A DNA stretch of 5,642 bases from contig NZ_KL585430.1 in assembly GCF_000721935.1 (NCBI RefSeq), positions 59,893 through 65,534 of the forward strand, in the 5' to 3' direction. This document shows, piece by piece, positions 1 through 5,624 of the stretch (positions are counted from its first letter, which is position 1; the number at the start of each line of letters is the position of its first letter). The stretch is from Streptomyces sp. NRRL WC-3549 (GTDB lineage: Bacteria > Actinomycetota > Actinomycetes > Streptomycetales > Streptomycetaceae). The notes beneath the pieces were generated by a model, which did not search any database, was not told the DNA's origin, and worked only from the letters and a program-made list of their open reading frames with translations. The position numbers were made by a program, and so were the translations under genes.

Positions 1-1
1 C

Positions 2-1144
2 CCCCCCCTGCCGTACCTCGCCACCCATCTCGGCGACGGGCTCGGCATGGCGGGCTGGCTCGTCGGCCTCGTCCTGGGGCTGCGCACCTTCAGCCAGCAG
101 GGGCTCTTCGTCGTCGGCGGGGCGCTCACCGACCGCTACGGTCCCCGGCCGGTCGTCCTGGCCGGGTGTGTGCTGCGGATCGCCGGTTTCTGCTGGCTGG
201 CCCAGGCAGGCTCCACCGCCACGGTCATCGGGGCCGTCCTGCTCATCGGTTTCGCCGCCGCGCTGTTCTCGCCGGCCGTCGAGTCCGAGACCGCCCGGGC
301 CGCCGTCGCCCACGAACGCGCCACCGGCGCCCCGCGCGCCCAGGTCCTCGCCGTGTTCTCGGCCGCCGGACAGGCCGGTGCCTTCCTGGGGCCCCTGCTC
401 GGCACCCTGCTCCTGCTCCTGGGCGGCGGATTCCGGGCCGCCTGCCTCGCCGGGGCCGTCGTCTTCGTCGGCGTGCTGGCCGGGCACGCCCGTCTGATGC
501 CGCACCGCCCGCGCACCGTCCGCGAGCCGGGCCGGCGGGCCGTGTTCCCCCGCGAGGTCTTCGCCAACCGGTCCTTCCTCCTGCTCTGCCTCGCCTACAG
601 CACCTACCTCGTCTCCTACAACCAGCTCTATCTGGCCCTGCCCGCAGAGGTGGAGCGCGCCACCGGCTCGCAGAACGCGCTCGGTGCCCTCTTCGCGCTC
701 TCCTCGCTGCTCGTTGTCGCCGCCCAGCTGCCTCTCACCCGCTGGTCCGCCCGCCGTATCGCCCCCAGAACGGCGCTCGTGGCGGGCCTGGCCGTCGTGG
801 CGGCAGGGTTCGCAGCGGTCCCCCTGGCGCCGGGCGGGCCGGCCGGGCTGCTCCCGGGGGCGACGCTCGTCGTGCTGCTCACCCTCGGCCAGATGCTGCT
901 GGTGCCGGCCGCGCGGGGCCTCGTACCGGACCTCGTCGAGGACCACCGTCTCGGCCTCGCCACCGGCGCCCTGTCCTCGGTCTCCGGGCTGGCCGTCCTG
1001 CTGGGCAGCGCCGCCTCCGGCACGCTCCTCGACGCCCCGGGGCCCGTCCTGTGGACCGTGCTCGCCGCGGTACCGCTGGCCGGAGCGGGGCTGGCGCTGG
1101 CCCTGCCGGGGCGTACGCCGGCGCGTGCCGAGGCCGCGGTCTGA
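2..1144 (+). CDS. MFS transporter (drug:H+ antiporter-like), 5' end missing
   Basis: Integral membrane secondary transporter, probably a proton-coupled exporter of the MdtH-like type; the substrate cannot be told. The frame is open from base 2 and reads PPLPYLATHLGDGLG before the first Met (base 47), which resembles the loop after helix 1, so the real start and TM1 lie outside the window. Counting from that Met, MFS motif A is at residues 24-35 (GGALTDRYGPRP) between TM2 and TM3. A motif-C-like G-x3-GP-x2-G (111-119) lies in TM5. An arginine-rich central loop (148-175) separates the two halves, and the second half adds six hydrophobic segments, giving eleven visible helices. The C-terminus (TGA at 1142-1144) is complete. 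Family members usually have about 400-430 residues, so only about 20-50 are missing. Next gene: cysS, 99 bp downstream. I am sure of the superfamily and unsure of the substrate. Confidence 0.9.
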   Translation, partial: PPLPYLATHLGDGLGMAGWLVGLVLGLRTFSQQGLFVVGGALTDRYGPRPVVLAGCVLRIAGFCWLAQAGSTATVIGAVLLIGFAAALFSPAVESETARAAVAHERATGAPRAQVLAVFSAAGQAGAFLGPLLGTLLLLLGGGFRAACLAGAVVFVGVLAGHARLMPHRPRTVREPGRRAVFPREVFANRSFLLLCLAYSTYLVSYNQLYLALPAEVERATGSQNALGALFALSSLLVVAAQLPLTRWSARRIAPRTALVAGLAVVAAGFAAVPLAPGGPAGLLPGATLVVLLTLGQMLLVPAARGLVPDLVEDHRLGLATGALSSVSGLAVLLGSAASGTLLDAPGPVLWTVLAAVPLAGAGLALALPGRTPARAEAAV

Positions 1145-1146
1145 CC

Positions 1147-1159
1147 GGTGCGGCGCACC
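1147..1159 (+). terminator. Small hairpin just after the MFS stop codon
   Basis: GGTGC-GGC-GCACC is a perfect 5-bp stem with a 3-base loop, three bases after the stop. There is no T-tract. It could stabilise the mRNA end or help termination, but a stem this short is expected often by chance in DNA of this composition. Confidence 0.2.
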
Positions 1160-1205
1160 CGGCCGGCACCCCCGGGGCAGGCTCGCGGAAACGATGTGAC
1201 CCGGG

Positions 1206-1229
1206 GGGCCCGGGCACTGGTGCGGGCCC
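1206..1229 (+). terminator. GC-rich hairpin between the MFS gene and cysS
   Basis: Outer arms GGGCCC (1206-1211) and GGGCCC (1224-1229) pair. Inner arms GCA (1214-1216) and TGC (1221-1223) pair around loop CTGG, leaving GG (1212-1213) as a bulge and a C/G extension possible. It lacks a T-tract, as actinobacterial terminators often do, and it lies 15 bases before the cysS start. It may end MFS transcription, or it may lie over the -35 side of a cysS promoter. The GGGCCC arms are self-complementary, so other foldings exist. Confidence 0.35.
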
Positions 1230-1231
1230 AC

Positions 1232-1243
1232 TACCCTTGAGGG
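1232..1243 (+). promoter_or_regulatory. Candidate -10 box for a leaderless cysS transcript
   Basis: TACCCT (1232-1237) fits the Streptomyces -10 pattern TANNNT and ends six bases before the GTG start at 1244. That spacing would place transcription initiation at or next to the first base of the start codon, the arrangement of leaderless mRNAs, which are common in actinobacteria. GAGGGG directly abuts the GTG and is too close to act as a normal Shine-Dalgarno. No convincing -35 hexamer is visible about 17 bp upstream, where the GGGCCC hairpin lies. This is inferred from spacing and pattern only. Confidence 0.4.
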
Positions 1244-2644
1244 GTGACTATTCGCCTGTACGACACCAACGCCCGGCAGATCCGTGACTTCGTCCCGCTC
1301 ACCGCGGGCTGTGTCTCGATCTACCTCTGTGGCGCGACTGTCCAGGCCGCCCCGCACATCGGGCACATCCGGTCCGGACTGAACTTCGACATCATGCGCC
1401 GCTGGTTCGCCTACCGCGGCTACGACGTGACGTTCATCCGGAATGTCACCGACATCGACGACAAGATCATCAAGAAGTCGGCCGAGCAGAACCGTCCCTG
1501 GTGGTCCATCGGCTACGAGAACGAGCGCGCCTTCAACGACGGCTACGACGCGCTGGGCTGCCTCCCCCCGACGTACGAGCCGCGCGCCACCGGCCACATC
1601 ACCGAGATGGTCGAGATGATGCGCGGCCTCATCGAGCGCGGCCACGCCTACGAGGCGGACGGCAACGTCTACTTCGACGTGCGCTCGTACGAGGGGTACC
1701 TGGAGCTGTCCAACCAGCACCTGGACGACCTGCGCCAGCCCTCCGGCGAGGGCGAGACGGGCAAGCGCGACCCGCGCGACTTCGCCATGTGGAAGGCGGC
1801 CAAGCCCGGCGAGCCGAGCTGGGAGACGCCCTGGGGCCGCGGCCGGCCCGGCTGGCACCTGGAGTGCTCCGCCATGGCGCACAAGTACCTGGGCAGCGCC
1901 TTCGACGTCCACGGCGGCGGGATCGACCTGATCTTCCCGCACCACGAGAACGAGATCGCCCAGGCCAAGGCCTTCGGCGACGCGTTCGCGCGGTACTGGG
2001 TGCACAACGGCTGGGTCACCATGTCCGGCGAGAAGATGTCGAAGTCCCTCGGCAACTCGGTCCTCGTCAGCGAGATGGTCAAGCGGTGGCGCCCCATCGT
2101 GCTGCGCTACTACCTCGGCACCCCGCACTACCGGTCCATGATCGAGTACAGCGAGGAGGCCCTGCGCGAGGCCGAGTCCGCCTTCGCGCGGATCGAGGGC
2201 TTCGTCCAGCGGGTCACCGAGCTGGCCGGGGGCGAGGTCGCCCCGGCGGCCGAGGTGCCGCCGGCGTTCGCCGAGGCCATGGACGACGACCTGGGCGTCC
2301 CGCAGGCCCTGGCGATCGTCCACACCACCGTCCGGCAGGGCAACTCCGCCCTCGCCGCCGACGACAAGGAGGCGGCGGTCGCCCGCCTCGCCGAGGTGCG
2401 GGCCATGCTCGGCGTCCTGGGCCTCGACCCGCTCGACGCGCACTGGTCGGGCGGCGGCGAGGACGGCGAGGACCTGCGGGGAGTCGTGGACACCCTCGTA
2501 CGCCTCGTCCTGGACCAGCGCCAGGCGGCACGCGAGCGCAAGGACTGGCCCGCCGCCGACGCCATCCGGGACCAGCTGGGGCAGGCGGGCCTCGTCATCG
2601 AGGACGGCCCCGGCGGACCGCGGTGGACCCTCGGACCGCGCTGA
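1244..2644 (+). CDS. cysS: Cysteine--tRNA ligase
   Basis: Cytoplasmic class I aminoacyl-tRNA synthetase that joins cysteine to tRNA-Cys using ATP. The 466 residues are normal full length. HIGH is at residues 38-41 (within APHIGHIRSG) and KMSKS at 264-268 (within SGEKMSKSLGN). The family's zinc ligands are visible as Cys29, Cys208 (HLECS), His233 or His234, and Glu237 (PHHENE). After the Rossmann fold, roughly residues 290-466 form the helical DALR-type tRNA-binding region and C-terminal tail. The start is GTG: an in-frame TGA at 1238-1240 excludes anything earlier, and the next in-frame Met follows HIGH. The presence of the C-terminal tRNA-binding region and the YLCGATVQ motif separate it from the paralogue MshC (mycothiol ligase). 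It is followed by a strong hairpin and then rlmB, a pairing also seen in mycobacteria. Confidence 0.97.
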   Translation: MTIRLYDTNARQIRDFVPLTAGCVSIYLCGATVQAAPHIGHIRSGLNFDIMRRWFAYRGYDVTFIRNVTDIDDKIIKKSAEQNRPWWSIGYENERAFNDGYDALGCLPPTYEPRATGHITEMVEMMRGLIERGHAYEADGNVYFDVRSYEGYLELSNQHLDDLRQPSGEGETGKRDPRDFAMWKAAKPGEPSWETPWGRGRPGWHLECSAMAHKYLGSAFDVHGGGIDLIFPHHENEIAQAKAFGDAFARYWVHNGWVTMSGEKMSKSLGNSVLVSEMVKRWRPIVLRYYLGTPHYRSMIEYSEEALREAESAFARIEGFVQRVTELAGGEVAPAAEVPPAFAEAMDDDLGVPQALAIVHTTVRQGNSALAADDKEAAVARLAEVRAMLGVLGLDPLDAHWSGGGEDGEDLRGVVDTLVRLVLDQRQAARERKDWPAADAIRDQLGQAGLVIEDGPGGPRWTLGPR

Positions 2645-2676
2645 GCCGCCGCCGCACGCCGCGTGAACAGCGCACA

Positions 2677-2704
2677 TGTGCCGCCCGGCCGTCCGGGCGG
2701 CACA
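2677..2704 (+). terminator. Perfect hairpin terminator after cysS
   Basis: TGTGCCGCCCGG (2677-2688) pairs perfectly with CCGGGCGGCACA (2693-2704) around loop CCGT, a 12-bp, very GC-rich stem beginning 32 bases after the cysS stop. No T-run follows directly; TTTTT appears only at 2721-2725. This is typical of intrinsic terminators in high-GC actinobacteria and suggests that much cysS transcription ends before rlmB. Confidence 0.7.
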
Positions 2705-2711
2705 CTCTCAC

Positions 2712-2749
2712 TTGACGACGTTTTTCTGAAGCAACGAAACAGGTAGGTC
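2712..2749 (+). promoter_or_regulatory. Candidate rlmB promoter and ribosome binding site
   Basis: TTGACG (2712-2717) matches the -35 consensus and lies just after the cysS terminator. Seventeen bases on, the -10 position holds CGAAAC (2735-2740), a poor TANNNT match, so the promoter is tentative. The stretch 2721-2740 is markedly AT-richer than its surroundings, which fits a promoter. AGGTAGG (2741-2747) is the ribosome binding site: its first AGG lies six bases before the ATG. Confidence 0.4.
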
Positions 2750-3706
2750 ATGGCCGGGAACAGCCAGCGCAGGAACCGCCGCACGTCCAACAAGAAGGGC
2801 ATGCAGGTCGGCAGCGGTGGCCAGCGACGCCGTGGTCTCGAAGGCAAGGGACCGACGCCGCCCGCCTCCGCCCGCAAGGGACACAAGAAGAACCGCATCG
2901 CCAACGCCCAGGCCAAGCAGGCCGCGTCCCGCCGCCCCGCACCGCGCCGCGGCGGCGCCAAGGGCACCTCGGAGATGGTCGTCGGCCGCAACCCGGTCTA
3001 CGAGGCCCTCCGGGACGGCGTGCCGGCGACGACCCTCTACGTCCAGCAGTTCATCGACAACGACGAGCGGGTCCGCGAGTGCCTCCAGCTCGCCGGCGAG
3101 CGCGGCAACATCAACCTGATGGAGGCCCCGCGTCCCGAGCTGGACCGGATGACGAAGGGCCTGAACCACCAGGGCCTCGTCCTCCAGGTCCCGCCGTACG
3201 AGTACGCGCACCCGGAGGACCTCACCGCCGCCGCGTACGACAACGACGAGGAGCCGCTCATCGTCGCCCTGGACGGGGTCACCGACCCGCGCAACCTCGG
3301 CGCGATCGTGCGTTCCGTCTCCGCCTTCGGCGGTCACGGCGTCGTCGTCCCCGAGCGCCGTGCCGCCGGGATGACGGCCGGTGCGTGGAAGTCCTCGGCC
3401 GGCACCGCCGCCCGCACCCCGGTCTCCCGGGTCACCAACCTGACCCGCGCCCTGGAGGGCTACCAGAAGGCGGGGCTGACCGTGGTCGGCCTCGCCGCCG
3501 ACGGCGAGCACACGGTCGAGGACCTGGAGGCGCTCGACGGACCCGTCGTCATCGTCATCGGCAGCGAGGGCAAGGGCCTGGGCCGTCTCGTCGGCGAGAC
3601 CTGCGACTACCGCGTCCGGATCTCCATGCCGGGCGGCGCCGAGTCCCTGAACGCCGGGGTCGCCGCGGGCATCGTCCTGTACGAGGTGGCACGCCGCCGC
3701 GCCTGA
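2750..3706 (+). CDS. rlmB: 23S rRNA (guanosine-2'-O-)-methyltransferase RlmB
   Basis: SPOUT-family (SpoU/TrmH) enzyme that uses S-adenosylmethionine to methylate the 2'-OH of a 23S rRNA guanosine (G2251 in E. coli numbering) in the peptidyl-transferase P loop. Residues 1-74 are a Lys/Arg/Gln-rich, probably disordered extension. Residues 76-150 (MVVGRNPVYEALRDG onward) are the SpoU substrate-binding domain, and about 170-318 the knotted catalytic domain. Visible motifs: motif 1 D179-PRNLGAIVRS with Asn182 and Arg188; motif 2 IVIGSEGKGL (268-277) with Glu273; motif 3 ISMPGGAESLNAGVAAGI (291-308) with Ser299 and Asn301. The last two shape the cofactor pocket and knot. An in-frame TAG at 2744-2746 sets ATG 2750 as the earliest start, and an AGG-type ribosome binding site supports it. 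The thiostrepton-resistance enzyme TsnR is a relative but lacks the GRNPVYEAL start of the core. Confidence 0.92.
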   Translation: MAGNSQRRNRRTSNKKGMQVGSGGQRRRGLEGKGPTPPASARKGHKKNRIANAQAKQAASRRPAPRRGGAKGTSEMVVGRNPVYEALRDGVPATTLYVQQFIDNDERVRECLQLAGERGNINLMEAPRPELDRMTKGLNHQGLVLQVPPYEYAHPEDLTAAAYDNDEEPLIVALDGVTDPRNLGAIVRSVSAFGGHGVVVPERRAAGMTAGAWKSSAGTAARTPVSRVTNLTRALEGYQKAGLTVVGLAADGEHTVEDLEALDGPVVIVIGSEGKGLGRLVGETCDYRVRISMPGGAESLNAGVAAGIVLYEVARRRA

Positions 3707-3719
3707 GCGTGAGGCGCTG

Positions 3720-3744
3720 CCCCGGGGGCGTACGGCTCCCGGGG
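3720..3744 (+). terminator. First terminator-like hairpin after rlmB
   Basis: CCCCGGGGGC (3720-3729) pairs with GCTCCCGGGG (3735-3744), nine Watson-Crick pairs plus one G-T pair, around loop GTACG. It begins 14 bases after the rlmB stop. The position and the absence of a T-tract are typical of a Streptomyces terminator. Its last bases overlap the next hairpin, so the two cannot both form completely. Confidence 0.6.
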
Positions 3745-3778
3745 GTGTCCCGGGGCATGTGGTCGTCCCGGGACACCC
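3743..3778 (+). terminator. Second terminator-like hairpin after rlmB
   Basis: GGGTGTCCCGGG (3743-3754) pairs perfectly over 12 bp with CCCGGGACACCC (3767-3778), with a 12-base loop. This is the longest perfect stem in the intergenic region. With its neighbours it probably forms a back-up terminator for rlmB. Because it is symmetric, it would also act on transcription coming from the other strand. Confidence 0.6.
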
Positions 3779-3798
3779 GGGGCGTCACGGCCCCCGGG
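3776..3798 (+). terminator. Third, weaker hairpin after rlmB
   Basis: GGGGC (3779-3783) pairs with GCCCC (3790-3794) around loop GTCACG. The stem extends through CCC (3776-3778) and GGG (3796-3798) if C3795 is bulged. It competes with the second hairpin for 3776-3778. It is plausible as part of a terminator cluster, but this composition makes such stems easy to find. Confidence 0.3.
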
Positions 3799-3830
3799 GG
3801 CGCTGTGCGCGCGCCCCGCTCGCGCCCTGC

Positions 3831-3872
3831 ACGTGCTCCGTGCGCGCGCCGGACGTGCCCCGTGCGCGGGCC
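3831..3872. repeat. Imperfect 20-bp tandem direct repeat, 22-bp period
   Basis: The 20 bases at 3831-3850 (starting ACGTGCTCCG) and 3853-3872 (starting ACGTGCCCCG) match at 18 of 20 positions with a 22-bp period, about two DNA turns. Eleven bases of the unit, GTGCGCGCGCC, occur a third time at 3805-3815. CACGTG lies at 3830-3835. The repeat sits about 55-95 bp upstream of the putative doxX promoter, so it could be an activator site, or simply low-complexity GC sequence. Confidence 0.45.
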
Positions 3873-3927
3873 GGTCCGGGGTGATAAGCGGGCGAGGTGG
3901 GGCGAAGTGCGGGGCCGTCACCGGCTG

Positions 3928-3969
3928 TTGACGGGTCTCGGACACTTCCGAGGTGTCAAGGCAGTGTCC
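3928..3969 (+). promoter_or_regulatory. Candidate promoter and overlapping operator of the DoxX gene
   Basis: TTGACG (3928-3933) is a good -35 box. Seventeen bases on, AGGTGT (3951-3956) is a weak -10. Symmetric elements lie over this segment: GACAC (3941-3945) faces GTGTC (3953-3957) across seven bases, and GGACACT (3940-3946) faces AGTGTCC (3963-3969) across sixteen. Further GACAC copies occur at 3974-3978 and, inside the first codons, 4001-4005. A repressor bound here would cover the -10 region. TAACGA (3970-3975) is an alternative -10. The next 16 bases show no Shine-Dalgarno before the ATG. All of this rests on pattern only. Confidence 0.4.
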
Positions 3970-3991
3970 TAACGACACGTCACTCGGTTAG

Positions 3992-5599
3992 ATGAGTGTG
4001 GACACCAGAACGCCTCGGTTCGACGACCAACCCGCCCTGAGCATGACGAAGGTGGACAGTGACCCCGCCCAGGTCATCGTCAGCCACGCCAGCTTCCGGG
4101 TGCAGCTCGCCCCGGGCCAGCGCACACGTCTGCGCCCCGTGGCCCCCGCCGGACCGGTCCGGATCCCCGCCATGAGCGGCGCACCCGGCCGCAGGCGGGC
4201 TCCGGTCGTCTGGAGCGGCAGGTCCGCGCCGGGCGACCCCGGAGCGACCGGCCTGCTGCAAGCCGTGCGGAACTCGACCGCGGGGCGCCTCGACACCGTG
4301 TCCGCAGACGGCTTCGACACGCGTCACGACGACTCCCCGGGCGGCGCCACCCAGGTCATCCCGCTCCTGGAGGAGACCCAGCCCAACCCGGTACTCGTCG
4401 CTCCCCACCAGCCCGGCGGCGGACGCACCGGACCGCTGCTGCCCCCGATGCGGCGGGCCGTCGGGGCCTACGACTCCGACGAGCCGGTCCTCTCCGGCGA
4501 GGCGCCGTACGACGAGGACCCCGAGGACGACGTCACCGCCGGGGAACGCCGCCAGAGCGGCGACACCGTCCGGCACGCCTACTACCCCGGGCGCCGGATG
4601 AACCTGGGCGTCGTCCTGCTCCCGCTGCGGGTCCTCATCGGCTTCATCTCGATCTACGCCGGTATGGGCAAGCTCTGCGACCCCGTCTACTTCGACGACG
4701 GTGACCGCGGCTCCATGGTGAGGTGGCTGACGTCCCTGCACCCGTGGTCCGTCGCCGAGCCCGTCCGTGACTTCGCGCTGACACACCCCGTGGGCACCGG
4801 GCTCTCCGTCGCCTTCCTCCAGGTCGTCGTCGGCGTCCTGACCGTCCTCGGCCTCTGGCAGCGGATCGCCGCGGCCTTCGGCCTGCTGCTCGCCGCCGCG
4901 CTCCTCGTCGCGGTCAGCTGGCGCAGCGGCGCCGCCTACGACGCCTCCGACATCATCTTCCTGGCGGCCTGGAGCCCGCTCGTCATCGCCGGGGCGCCCG
5001 TCTACTCCCTGGACGGCCGGCTCGCCGGTGAGGCCTGGCGCACGCTCGGTCCGCGGTCGGCGATCTGGGACCTCCGCCGCCGCGTGCTGCGCCGCGGGGC
5101 GGCCGTCGCCACGGTCGTCGTCGGGCTGACCCTGCTGGTCGGCTCCATGCTCGGCGGTGCGGTGCGTTCCACCGAGGTCGTCACCGTGCCCGGGCCCAAC
5201 GGCAACCCGACCAACCAGCTGCCCGGCTCCCCGCTCCCCGACGAGAGCACCGGGAAGCCGGAGAAGCCGTCCCGGGCGCCGGAGCAGCGACGCCCGGAGG
5301 CCACGGCCTCCACCGCCCCCACGACTCCCTCCGCCGAAGCCTCCACCCCGGGGGCCGGTTCCGTACGCGAGTCCGGAGAGGCCCCCGGGGCGAGCGCCGG
5401 CCAGCCCAGCCAGACCCAGGGCACCGGGCAGGAGCCCCCGCAGGAGGCCACCCCGCAGGATCCCCCGTCCGGCAGCGCGGGCCCGACGTCCTCGGGCGGC
5501 TCCGGCGGCGGCACCGGCGGTTCGGACGACGACGGTTCCCCGGACGAGGGCTCCACCGGGGGCGCCGGGCAGAACCCGATCGGCGGCCTTCTCGGCTGA
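3992..5599 (+). CDS. DoxX-family membrane protein with long N- and C-terminal extensions
   Basis: Membrane protein whose core resembles the DoxX family, small four-helix proteins linked in some bacteria to thiol or oxidative stress; its own function is unknown. The 535 residues split into three parts. Residues 1-200 are hydrophilic, without a signal peptide, with an acidic patch at 158-182. Membrane segments lie at about 203-224, 265-289, 291-309 and 317-335 (DoxX core, starting MNLGVVLLPLRVLIGFISIYAG), plus a fifth at 369-391. Residues 392-535 form a Pro/Gly/Ser/Thr/Glu tail ending PIGGLLG. Arginines before TM1 and at 350-368 put those parts in the cytoplasm, so the tail should be outside. 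There is one cysteine (Cys229). DoxX proteins are usually only about 130-200 residues. An in-frame TAG at 3989-3991 makes ATG 3992 the earliest start; no ribosome binding site is visible, and ATG 4043 is the alternative. Confidence 0.85.
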   Translation: MSVDTRTPRFDDQPALSMTKVDSDPAQVIVSHASFRVQLAPGQRTRLRPVAPAGPVRIPAMSGAPGRRRAPVVWSGRSAPGDPGATGLLQAVRNSTAGRLDTVSADGFDTRHDDSPGGATQVIPLLEETQPNPVLVAPHQPGGGRTGPLLPPMRRAVGAYDSDEPVLSGEAPYDEDPEDDVTAGERRQSGDTVRHAYYPGRRMNLGVVLLPLRVLIGFISIYAGMGKLCDPVYFDDGDRGSMVRWLTSLHPWSVAEPVRDFALTHPVGTGLSVAFLQVVVGVLTVLGLWQRIAAAFGLLLAAALLVAVSWRSGAAYDASDIIFLAAWSPLVIAGAPVYSLDGRLAGEAWRTLGPRSAIWDLRRRVLRRGAAVATVVVGLTLLVGSMLGGAVRSTEVVTVPGPNGNPTNQLPGSPLPDESTGKPEKPSRAPEQRRPEATASTAPTTPSAEASTPGAGSVRESGEAPGASAGQPSQTQGTGQEPPQEATPQDPPSGSAGPTSSGGSGGGTGGSDDDGSPDEGSTGGAGQNPIGGLLG

Positions 5600-5624
5600 C
5601 CCACGGCCCGTACCGCCGTCGATC

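Noticed and set aside
1..8. Run of eight C at the window start as an artefact
   Set aside because: It reads in frame as Pro-Pro leading into a plausible post-TM1 loop, so it may be real; it may also simply mark where assembly stopped.
1145..1243. T-box or other riboswitch controlling cysS
   Set aside because: Only 99 bp is available, there is no T-box-like conserved sequence, and the likely transcription start lies at the GTG itself.
166..1287. Long alternative + strand frame overlapping the MFS gene and the cysS start
   Set aside because: Very Arg/Pro/Gly-rich with no domain; the MFS frame in the same DNA has motif A and regular hydrophobic helices.
1244..2644. Possible MshC (mycothiol biosynthesis ligase) instead of CysS
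   Set aside because: MshC is shorter and lacks the C-terminal tRNA-binding region; this protein has full CysS length, YLCGATVQ and the DALR-type C-terminus.
2128..3511. Minus-strand frames opposite the cysS end and rlmB
   Set aside because: They are complements of well-conserved genes, have no family resemblance, and are explained by GC-biased third positions suppressing stops.
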